A model generated the notes under the pieces. That model was not told the DNA's origin and searched no databases. It was given only the letters and a program-made list of their open reading frames with translations. From assembly GCA_017477465.1 (NCBI GenBank), contig JAFUVU010000028.1, positions 1 to 35,165 of the forward strand: a stretch of 35,165 nucleotides of DNA, read 5' to 3'. The position numbers and the translations under genes are program-made. The stretch comes from Bacteroidales bacterium (GTDB lineage: Bacteria > Bacteroidota > Bacteroidia > Bacteroidales > UBA932). Below, piece by piece: positions 6,099 through 12,553 of this stretch; position 1 is the stretch's first letter; each line of letters begins with the position of its first letter.

Positions 6099-8231
6099 CT
6101 ATTCTCCGATGATTCTATCGATAAAGGACGACGTTGCTTCTGCCTTGTAAGCTTCAACGGCGGAGGAGGGGACGTAAATCTTTTTTATTGAAGGTGTCTT
6201 CAGCATAACCGCTGCGAAGTTAACCGGAGGAGTCGTCCCCAAGAAACGCACCGTTTGCAAGCCGGTACATTCTTGGAAAGGATAATTATCACTAGTAGTA
6301 AAGACGAAAGAGGTCAGCGTTGCCGGGAAAGTAAGGCTCGCCAGCACCTTGCATTTTTCAAAGGTTAAACGCTCAATGGTGCTCAAAGACGTGGCTTCCA
6401 GATTGATTGATGTTAGTTTATCACAGAACCTAAAAGCACTTCTCCCAATAGAGGTCAGCGTAGACGGCAGTTTTACGGTCGTAAGCGCAGAACAATTAAA
6501 GAATGCGGATGATGGAATCTCGGTTATGGCTGTATTTTGTAAATTAATGCTTGCAAGGCTGGAACAATCACCAAAGCAAGAATCACCGATAGAAATTAGC
6601 GTATTCGGTAAATTAATGCTTGCAAGGCTGGAACAACCACTAAAGCAAGAATCGCCGATAGAAATTAGCGTAATCGGTAAATTAATGGTTTTAAGACCGC
6701 TACAGTCTTGGAAACAATTAGCAAGGAGATATTTTATTTCAGTAGCGTTCAGATCAACGAATTCCAGGGATGTGCAGCCGTTAAATGGCTGGTTCATACC
6801 AGTCACCGTAGAAGGTAGCGTCACGCTTACAAGCGAAGTACAATTTTTGAAAGCTTCTATTTCAATTCCTTTCAGTTTACTCTCACCCCATAGGATTGTA
6901 GTCAGATTTGTGCAATTACTAAAAGCACGTGCTTCAATTAATTCTACGTTTTTGGGAAGACAGACGGTTGTTAGATTGGTACAGCCTAAGAATACTTGTT
7001 GGGGAATAGAGGTTAACCCAGTGAAAAACTGTAAAAAATTCGCATTGGTCAAATCAGTGTTCCCTTGGAGTTTAAGGGCGTCATAATCATCAGAAATGAA
7101 ATAGTTTGCCGCTTCGTATCTGGTGAGACGCCCGTCGCCGTTCTGGTCTCCACTTTGCATAATGGCTGTCCGCACCGATTCTGGCTGAGTGGTAAGGACG
7201 TCCTCGCCGGACGGTTCGGAGAACGTGACAGACTTTTTGAAACCCTTCCCGTGCGGTATGGTGAAGGCAGCGATTTTCCCATACAGGCTATAGCCCTTGT
7301 GAACGTTCTCCAGTTCCAGCTGGAAACTCTGCGCGTCTTTTGCCTCATATTCATCCGTATAGTGGCGCAGGTTGTCCTCTGAAAGAAGCGCCATGTAGAG
7401 CAGGCCATTAGTGCTGCTGGTCACTGGGAATGTCCCGGTTGCCTCGTATGTCGCCTTGTTTGACCAGCCGCTCCATATTTGGTCTTTTGAGCCGCGGGTG
7501 CCTTCCAGTTTCGCAGTCGGTGTCAGGAAAGGAATTCCATGGTAATCGCCGCCGTAGGTAAGCGTGACGGCATACTCTCCGCTGGTAGTGTTCCAGTCCC
7601 TGTCGATAGGGACGGTGATGTCCATCTTGACATAACTGGTGGCCATCTCGATATCCGTAATCTTCTTCTCTGAATAGGAGACCTGTCCGAAGAAGAAGAC
7701 AGTGTGTCTCACGAGCTCCGTTAAGTAGCAGCTTATAGCGCCGGACGTGAAGTCGATGCTGAGGTCATGTTTCGTAGCATCCCAGGTGAAAAGTCCCTCC
7801 TCAAGGCCTGCCGCCGGGATGATAATTGCCTTGAGGGTTTCCGGATACTTAGTGATCCAGGTGTTGAAATCCGGCTCTGTTTTACCTTCGCGTAGGACGA
7901 TATCTCCCTTGAAGGTCCCTTTTTTAGTTCCAACGCCGCCCACAAGGTCCATCATTGAAGGAAGGACCGGGCAGTTCATACTGGAGCTGTAGACCAGCAG
8001 TTTGTCTCCTTCTGAATAGACGATTTTGGTTGTGTTGCCGCCCACCATTTCGGCCTTGGTCTCGTGGGAGTCAGTCTCGGCCGAAAAAGGAATGAGGACG
8101 TGTCCGTCGGCATCGCGTGCGACCGTGGTATCCTCAGATGTTTCGATATTCTGTTCCATGCGCTGACAGGAAGCCAGAAGCATCGCTGCGGCCGCTACGG
8201 CCACTAGCGTCAAAAATTTATAGGCTTTCAT
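6099..8231 (-). CDS. BspA-type leucine-rich repeat lipoprotein
   Basis: This is a predicted surface lipoprotein of 710 residues. The signal peptide ends in LLASC (Cys22). Residues about 40-350 form a beta-rich region resembling fimbrillin-like or Mfa-like N-terminal parts of Bacteroidota surface proteins (HVLIPFSAETD, then KIVYSEGDKLLVYSS). An EF-hand-like calcium loop, GDQNGDGRLTRYEA, lies near residue 360. From about 384 to 684 there are 22-23-residue BspA/LRR_5 repeats (CTNLTTVCLPKNVELIEARA, then GDSCFSGCSSLASINLPNTL). BspA proteins bind host or bacterial surfaces in oral and gut species; a similar role here is inferred. The gene lies 26 bases after a 49-residue companion ORF and diverges from the TPR-LuxR regulator. 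Two repeat units are nearly identical at DNA level, indicating recent duplication. Confidence 0.85.
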   Translation of the reverse strand: MKAYKFLTLVAVAAAAMLLASCQRMEQNIETSEDTTVARDADGHVLIPFSAETDSHETKAEMVGGNTTKIVYSEGDKLLVYSSSMNCPVLPSMMDLVGGVGTKKGTFKGDIVLREGKTEPDFNTWITKYPETLKAIIIPAAGLEEGLFTWDATKHDLSIDFTSGAISCYLTELVRHTVFFFGQVSYSEKKITDIEMATSYVKMDITVPIDRDWNTTSGEYAVTLTYGGDYHGIPFLTPTAKLEGTRGSKDQIWSGWSNKATYEATGTFPVTSSTNGLLYMALLSEDNLRHYTDEYEAKDAQSFQLELENVHKGYSLYGKIAAFTIPHGKGFKKSVTFSEPSGEDVLTTQPESVRTAIMQSGDQNGDGRLTRYEAANYFISDDYDALKLQGNTDLTNANFLQFFTGLTSIPQQVFLGCTNLTTVCLPKNVELIEARAFSNCTNLTTILWGESKLKGIEIEAFKNCTSLVSVTLPSTVTGMNQPFNGCTSLEFVDLNATEIKYLLANCFQDCSGLKTINLPITLISIGDSCFSGCSSLASINLPNTLISIGDSCFGDCSSLASINLQNTAITEIPSSAFFNCSALTTVKLPSTLTSIGRSAFRFCDKLTSINLEATSLSTIERLTFEKCKVLASLTFPATLTSFVFTTSDNYPFQECTGLQTVRFLGTTPPVNFAAVMLKTPSIKKIYVPSSAVEAYKAEATSSFIDRIIGE
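6540..6695 (-). repeat. 69-bp tandem repeats inside the BspA-type gene
   Basis: The string TAAATTAATGCTTGCAAG begins at 6540 and 6609, and a third related unit begins at 6678. The period of 69 bases encodes one 23-residue LRR. The first two units are nearly identical at DNA level, as expected for recent unequal recombination. Confidence 0.7.
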
Positions 8232-8257
8232 CTTCTGCTTAATTTAATAGATCACTT

Positions 8258-8407
8258 CTAAATCCAGAAGTCCTCAGAGAGAGGAGTAGCGGACATTGTG
8301 GAGAATTCAAATCCGGGAAGTTCGTCGGACTCAAATGAAAGGCAGATTACGCCCTCCTGGCGGATGTCTATCATCGCACACTGCGGAGTCAAGTAAGTTT
8401 TTTTCAT
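8258..8407 (-). CDS. 49-residue conserved-type small protein (MKKTYLTP start)
   Basis: On the minus strand ATG at 8407 opens MKKTYLTPQCAMIDIRQEG, continues through VICLSFESDELPGFEFS and ends in EDFWI. Short ORFs of this style (Lys-rich start, YxxP, a central VI-L-S patch, acidic Gly-containing tail) are common next to surface-protein genes in Bacteroidota and have no assigned function. The start at 8407 is preferred over the in-frame ATG at 8443 because a -7 box overlaps the latter. It lies 26 bases before the BspA-type lipoprotein and is probably co-transcribed. It has no signal peptide or obvious membrane segment. A small regulator, a chaperone for secretion or a peptide precursor cannot be distinguished. 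Confidence 0.6.
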   Translation of the reverse strand: MKKTYLTPQCAMIDIRQEGVICLSFESDELPGFEFSTMSATPLSEDFWI

Positions 8408-8440
8408 AGAGAGATTTTTTAAAGTCGTCATCTCGAATGG

Positions 8441-8448
8441 CAAATATC
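8441..8448 (-). promoter_or_regulatory. Probable -7 box for the small ORF/BspA unit
   Basis: On the minus strand GATATTTG (one mismatch to TAnnTTTG) follows a TTG by 20 bases and lies 33 bases before the ATG at 8407. Confidence 0.45.
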
Positions 8449-8547
8449 CGAGGAAAACACAAGAAAAACAATAATGAGATTTCAGTATTTTTGGGGCAGG
8501 AAGCCGTTGAAAAGGCTTTTTTGAAAGAATTTGGAATCAAAAATCAT

Positions 8548-8555
8548 TATATTTG
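8548..8555 (+). promoter_or_regulatory. -7 box of the TPR-LuxR gene
   Basis: TATATTTG lies 21 bases before the ATG at 8577. It overlaps the in-frame TTG at 8553, which therefore is not the start. No well-spaced -33 TTG is evident. Confidence 0.55.
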
Positions 8556-8576
8556 TCTTACTGTGATTCCTCAACT

Positions 8577-10031
8577 ATGAAACACCCGAGCCTTCTTTCC
8601 ATACCGCTGGCCCTTTTGCTGCTGCTCCCTTCCTGCAGGTCTTACCGGACAGAAAAAAACACTTATCCCTCCCACTGTATAGAACTTTTGGAGCAGGCGT
8701 CGGTGTCTTTGTCCCGGCAGGAATACGACCTGGCCATGGAAAAGGCGCTGAAAGCGCTGGAATTGTCGGCCGATGACCCCTCTCTCAAGGTGAAGGCACT
8801 GTCCTCCATTGTGAACATCGACATTATGACCAGCCGCGACGAGGATGCCTGGGAAAAGGCCCTGGCGGCAGAGGAGATAGCTCGTGAACATGGCCTCAAG
8901 AGAGACCTTTGCGTTGCTCTCATTGCCAAGGCAAAGCTTTGCTCCTATGCGGAAATCTCCCCGGAAACCGGCCGGAACGAAGAAGGTCTTGGGTATATTC
9001 AGGAGGCACTCGCTATCGCGCAGGAGCTGAAGGACGCGGAACTGGAGGCCGAAGCCAGCATCATCACCGGCACCTTCTATGTGAGTTTCAACCGCTGGTC
9101 GGATCCCATTGACAAGAACCTTTACCGCACGGCAGGGGAATGGCTGGACCGTGGTCAGGACATTGCAGACTCCGTGGGCATAGAGCGCCTGCGCCGGAAC
9201 GCCCTTCTGGTCCGGTACCGCTGGTTCCAGCAGGGAGGCCGGAACGAAGAGGCGCTGGCGTACTTTGCCAAGGCCCGCGAGGAGGTTTCCCCGGAAGACC
9301 ACTATATGGCCAGCGCCCTGGCCGACCGCCTGGTACGGCTGTACGTGCGCGTAGGGGATTCCCAATCGGCCCTTGGGGCTCATGACGACTATGTCCGCGA
9401 GATTATTCGGTACATGACGCAAAAGTCCGACGAAACCATCTCGGAGATGGAAACCCGCTTCAAGCTACAGGAGAAAGAACAGGAGATTGAGCGCCGCGGC
9501 TACAAGAATTCCATCCTCATCCTGGTAATCCTGCTTTCCGTGGCCATTATATTTATCCTGACCAGCTATCTGCTCCGTGTGCGGAGGCGCAATGCGGAGC
9601 TTCAGAAGATCAACGAGACCAAGGAGCAAATCATCGACGTCCTTTCCCGTGACCTCAAGAGCCCTGCCTGGGCGTATGCGTCGGCCCTGGACCAGTTGTC
9701 GGCCGATGCCCTCCAGCTTACGCCCCAGGAAATCCGCCAGCGATGCCAGGATGTGGCCAAGGACGCCCGCACCATCAACCAGAATGTCGCCAATTACGTG
9801 GGAGACATCCTCATCGAGCGCAGCAAGCGCATTGCCGATATCGGCCTTTCGAAGCGGGAGATAGAGATTATCCGGCTGACGGCAGATGGCATGACGGCCT
9901 CTCAGATAGCGGAACATCTCCATATAAGCATGCACACGGTGAATACGCACCGGCAGCACATCTACTCCAAAATGAAAGTGAAGAATCTCAACGAGATGCT
10001 CAGGACGGTCTCAGAGCTGGGGATAGTATAA
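8577..10031 (+). CDS. Lipoprotein-type TPR sensor with TM and C-terminal LuxR HTH
   Basis: The protein has 484 residues. A lipobox, LLLPSC (Cys20), precedes a helical TPR-like region (residues about 30-280; for example YDLAMEKALKALELS and NEEALAYFAKAREE). A short charged coiled coil (about 285-308) and one TM helix (about 312-333) follow. Residues 347-372 (KEQIIDVLSRDLKSPAWAY) resemble a histidine-kinase dimerisation helix in which the phospho-accepting His is replaced by Arg. A LuxR/GerE HTH closes the protein (LSKREIEIIRLTADGMTASQIAEHL, then HTVNTHRQHIYSKM), at 424-482. The layout suggests a one-component regulator that reads an extracytoplasmic signal and binds DNA from the membrane. It is divergent from the small-ORF/BspA unit, its most likely target. 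Confidence 0.82.
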   Translation: MKHPSLLSIPLALLLLLPSCRSYRTEKNTYPSHCIELLEQASVSLSRQEYDLAMEKALKALELSADDPSLKVKALSSIVNIDIMTSRDEDAWEKALAAEEIAREHGLKRDLCVALIAKAKLCSYAEISPETGRNEEGLGYIQEALAIAQELKDAELEAEASIITGTFYVSFNRWSDPIDKNLYRTAGEWLDRGQDIADSVGIERLRRNALLVRYRWFQQGGRNEEALAYFAKAREEVSPEDHYMASALADRLVRLYVRVGDSQSALGAHDDYVREIIRYMTQKSDETISEMETRFKLQEKEQEIERRGYKNSILILVILLSVAIIFILTSYLLRVRRRNAELQKINETKEQIIDVLSRDLKSPAWAYASALDQLSADALQLTPQEIRQRCQDVAKDARTINQNVANYVGDILIERSKRIADIGLSKREIEIIRLTADGMTASQIAEHLHISMHTVNTHRQHIYSKMKVKNLNEMLRTVSELGIV

Positions 10032-10200
10032 AACCCGCAAATGTCGCTCAAAATTTTGAACGACACCTTAAGAAACTAGGATTCGTTTTCGACGGTCCTT
10101 CAAAAACCGGGCACTGGACCAGGTCAAAATAGCGTCTCGATCACCCAGCCCCCGCCGGGGGGCGAGATGGATGGTGATGTGAGCGGGGACGGCAGTGGAG
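10032..10200 (+). other. Spacer with possible gene remnant
   Basis: No intact gene is present. One frame from about 10037 reads NFERHLKKLGFVFDGPSKTG and stops at 10130. This weakly recalls the start of a HicA-type toxin but has no start codon or partner. A short GC hairpin (CCCCCGCCGGGGG) lies near 10150. Confidence 0.25.
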
Positions 10201-10204
10201 GTGC

Positions 10205-10350
10205 GGTTTAAGATTTATAGACTACCTTTGCCATGCCTGATGTCAATATTTGATATTGTTTTAACGCAATACAAATATAATCATAATATTTGATAAAAGC
10301 AATAGCTATTCCTTTGATTATCAAAAGAATAGCTATATTTTTATGCGTGT
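10205..10350. other. AT-rich island with promoter remnant, operator-like sites and 35-base palindrome
   Basis: This stretch is much richer in A+T than its surroundings. On the minus strand TATATTTG (10280-10273) preceded 20 bases earlier by TTG forms a good promoter. It leads to ATG at 10235 and only eight codons (MAKVVYKS) before TAA. The transcribed leader includes CAATAT-TTG-ATATTG (10244-10258). AATATTTGATA occurs twice (10245-10255 and 10285-10295), 40 bases apart. A near-perfect palindrome spans 10302-10336 (17-base arms, one mismatch). This looks like the regulatory head of a lost gene. Confidence 0.5.
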
Positions 10351-10357
10351 TTTTGGT

Positions 10358-10525
10358 CGGAGGAAGGGATACCCTCCAGGGGGCTTGTGCACCCCCGCAC
10401 AAGGGTAGGGGGAGGGGCCCGTTGGATACAAGTTCCCGCTGCTAGCGGGGACGCAGGAGACAATGGGAGGGGCCGGAACGGAGCGAAGCGAAGTGGAGTC
10501 CCCCTGGAGGGTATCCCTTCCTCCG
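10358..10525. repeat. 168-bp element with perfect 26-bp inverted ends
   Basis: Bases 10358-10383 are the exact reverse complement of 10500-10525. The 116-base interior is G-rich, contains no plausible gene and includes a related pair (GGGGAGGGGCC and GGGAGGGGCC). The structure could be a MITE-like element or a very long RNA hairpin. I saw no clear target-site duplication. Confidence 0.65.
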
Positions 10526-10554
10526 GCACTTGTGACGCTACCGGTCCACTCGAA

Positions 10555-10616
10555 TGAGGGCACTGAAAAAGAGGCCATTTTTAAGGCCGTCGAGAGTGGC
10601 AACAGGGTAAGAGCGG
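10555..10616. repeat. Dispersed hairpin-core repeat, copy 2
   Basis: Bases 10555-10601 match the reverse complement of 94-141, and the 14-mer CAGGGTAAGAGCGG follows at 10603-10616. The flank has the same orientation in both copies while the core is reversed. Confidence 0.7.
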
Positions 10617-10691
10617 CAGTAGGAGCGTTTACCAGAAATAGATGCCGTTTCCGCTGGGGACGAACCAGTAAATCCACCAGCACGGTACTCA

Positions 10692-12062
10692 TTATTTGAA
10701 CAACGCTTTCACAAGAGCCGGGATATCGGCCACTTTGACTATTTCTATTCCTTGGGGCTTAGTGTCGAAATGAGTGTAGGAGCTTACGAAGATTCTTTTG
10801 AAGCCCACCCGGGCGGCTTCTACGGCACGGCGGCCGGCCTGGGAGACAGGGCGGATTTCACCGCTTAGGCCAACCTCGCCGGCGAAACAGTAGGACGAGG
10901 GGATGGGATAGTCGAAGTTGGAGGAAAGGACGGCGACTATGACGGCAAGGTCGCAGGCCGGGTCGGTGATTCTTAGGCCGCCGGCCATGTTAAGGAAGAC
11001 GTCCTTCTGTCCCAGCTTGAAACCGGCGCGGCGCTCCAGCACTGCCAGAAGCATATTCAAACGCCTGACATCGAAGCCGGTAGCACTTCTCTGCGCAGTT
11101 CCGTACACGGCCGATGACACCAGCGCCTGCACTTCGAAGAGGAACGACCTGTTGCCGTCCAGCATTGCGCTTATCGCGGTGCCGCTGAGGCCTTCTTCGT
11201 GCATAGGGATAAGCATTTCGGAAGGATTGGCAACCTCTCTGAGCCCGGTGCCCGTCATCTCGAATACTGCCAGCTCTGCAGTGGAGCCGAAGCGGTTTTT
11301 TATTGAGCGCAGCACCCTGTAGGCCCCGCGGTTTTCGCCTTCAAACTGAAGCACGACATCCACGATATGCTCCAGAATCTTAGGCCCGGCAATAGTGCCT
11401 TCCTTAGTAATATGGCCGATGAGAATGACCGGAATCCCGGTAGATTTGGCAAAGCGAAGTAATTGAGCGGCAACCTCTTTGATCTGACTAACGCTGCCGG
11501 CCGTAGAATCGATGTGCTGGCAGTACATGGTTTGCACGGAGTCCACAATCACCAGGTCCGGAGCTACAGCCTCCGCTTCCCGGAGGATTTCGGCCATGTC
11601 GGTTTCGCTGAAGATAAGGCAGTTCGAGGCGTCGCCGCCTAGCCTGTCGGCCCTCATTTTCACTTGTTTGACGCTTTCTTCGCCCGTTACATAGAGCGTT
11701 TTCAACAACGGATTCCGCAAAGGAATCTGCAGCGACAGTGTACTTTTGCCGATACCTGGCTCCCCGCCCATCAGCACCAGCGAGCCGCGCACTATGCCGC
11801 CACCTAGCAGACGGTCAACCTCTGCGCTGCCAAGGGAGACACGGTCTTCCTGTGCTGTAGATACATCCTTCAGAGGCAAGGGCTTACGGGAGCCGCCGGA
11901 AGATGTCATGGGAGCCGCCTTCGCTGGCCCTGTGACTACTTCCTTTTCTACCATTGTGTTCCACTCACCGCAGGCGGGGCATCGGCCCAGCCATTTGGAG
12001 TATTCGTTGCCGCAGTTGGAACAGAACCACACGGACTTGGTCTTTTTTACACTCGTTGCCAT
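10692..12062 (-). CDS. radA: DNA repair ATPase RadA
   Basis: RadA/Sms is a RecA-like helicase that promotes branch migration in recombination. All diagnostic parts are visible in the 456 residues. A C4 zinc finger is formed by Cys14, Cys17, Cys28 and Cys31 (CSNCG, CPACG). Walker A is GGEPGIGKST (99-108), Walker B is DLVIVDSVQT (about 169-178) and the RadA-specific motif is KNRFG (255-259). A Lon-protease-like C-terminal domain (GGLRITDPACDLAV, then FAGEVGLSGEIRPV) closes it. The start is the ATG at 12062, immediately before MATSVKKTKS. The longer in-frame extension would cross the divergent promoter and has no RadA similarity. Length is normal for the family. It diverges from the small membrane protein gene upstream of mutL. 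Confidence 0.97.
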   Translation of the reverse strand: MATSVKKTKSVWFCSNCGNEYSKWLGRCPACGEWNTMVEKEVVTGPAKAAPMTSSGGSRKPLPLKDVSTAQEDRVSLGSAEVDRLLGGGIVRGSLVLMGGEPGIGKSTLSLQIPLRNPLLKTLYVTGEESVKQVKMRADRLGGDASNCLIFSETDMAEILREAEAVAPDLVIVDSVQTMYCQHIDSTAGSVSQIKEVAAQLLRFAKSTGIPVILIGHITKEGTIAGPKILEHIVDVVLQFEGENRGAYRVLRSIKNRFGSTAELAVFEMTGTGLREVANPSEMLIPMHEEGLSGTAISAMLDGNRSFLFEVQALVSSAVYGTAQRSATGFDVRRLNMLLAVLERRAGFKLGQKDVFLNMAGGLRITDPACDLAVIVAVLSSNFDYPIPSSYCFAGEVGLSGEIRPVSQAGRRAVEAARVGFKRIFVSSYTHFDTKPQGIEIVKVADIPALVKALFK

Positions 12063-12072
12063 AATACAAAAG

Positions 12073-12080
12073 CAAATATA
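12073..12080 (-). promoter_or_regulatory. -7 box of radA
   Basis: CAAATATA on the plus strand is TATATTTG on the minus strand, 10 bases before the radA ATG. It lies 12 bases from the opposing box at 12093-12100, so the divergent promoters overlap. Confidence 0.65.
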
Positions 12081-12092
12081 CGGAATTTTTGA

Positions 12093-12100
12093 TATCTTTG
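12093..12100 (+). promoter_or_regulatory. -7 box of the small membrane protein/mutL unit
   Basis: TATCTTTG lies 19 bases before the ATG at 12120. It is divergent from the radA box. Confidence 0.65.
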
Positions 12101-12119
12101 TAGGATAAAGGAAAGCAAT

Positions 12120-12431
12120 ATGGCCAATCTGTTCAACTTCGGATTCTTCGGCAATCAGGAGCATCGGGTATTCAACTACAAACCCAGATATTACGACCCC
12201 GAAGAAGAAAAACGCCGCCAAATGTTCGGCGATGTGGACGGCACCAATCAGAAAGCACGGGAAAACGGAGAATATGTGCCCGGCAGCAGCCTGAGGGGCG
12301 CCTTCCGCGGCGGCAATTATCAGAAAACCCGTTCGTCAATGGGTAAGGCACATACAATAATCACTATTGTAACTTTAGTGCTCATAGTGCTGGTGCTCAT
12401 TTACATTTCAAAATTCTTTGAACTGTTATAA
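12120..12431 (+). CDS. Small conserved membrane protein upstream of mutL
   Basis: This is a 103-residue protein. Its N-terminal 70 residues are soluble, aromatic and charged (NYKPRYYDPEEEKRRQMFG), then Arg/Gly/Ser-rich. A single C-terminal TM helix runs from about residue 80 to 98 (IITIVTLVLIVLVLIYISKF), giving a tail-anchored topology. Small proteins of this type commonly precede mutL in Bacteroidota; the function is not known to me. It is probably co-transcribed with mutL, although the 122-base gap has its own structure. Confidence 0.8.
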   Translation: MANLFNFGFFGNQEHRVFNYKPRYYDPEEEKRRQMFGDVDGTNQKARENGEYVPGSSLRGAFRGGNYQKTRSSMGKAHTIITIVTLVLIVLVLIYISKFFELL

Positions 12432-12540
12432 TTGTGAGATATCAATTGTGAGATATCAATTGAAAGAAATATAGTGAAAGATATTCTGTTTGTAAAACCT
12501 GTGGCCACCCTCGGCCGCACAAGAGGGAAGTAGAATATCT
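12431..12540 (+). other. Structured spacer before mutL: 14-bp tandem duplication and inverted repeat
   Basis: The 14-mer ATTGTGAGATATCA occurs twice head to tail at 12431-12458, with a further ATTG. AGATATTC (12479-12486) pairs with GAATATCT (12533-12540), enclosing smaller GC-rich pairings (GGCC/GGCC and CCCTC/GAGGG). It may be a structured leader of mutL or a processing site. Confidence 0.4.
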
Positions 12541-12553
12541 GAAACGAGTTTAT

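Noticed and set aside
8500-8525. Possible terminator (AAGCC...GGCTTTTTT) before the TPR-LuxR gene
   Set aside because: The five-base stem is weak and there is no upstream plus-strand gene for it to terminate.
8571-9422. Long minus-strand frame opposite the TPR-LuxR gene
   Set aside because: The plus-strand product has clear TPR, TM and HTH parts; the opposite frame has none.
10037-10130. HicA-like toxin fragment
   Set aside because: Similarity covers only about 20 residues by eye, with no start codon and no HicB partner; listed only as a possible remnant.
10333-10692. Minus-strand frame of 119 codons in the repeat-bearing spacer
   Set aside because: It spans the 168-bp element and the dispersed repeat and has a Pro/Ser-rich composition; it is non-coding.
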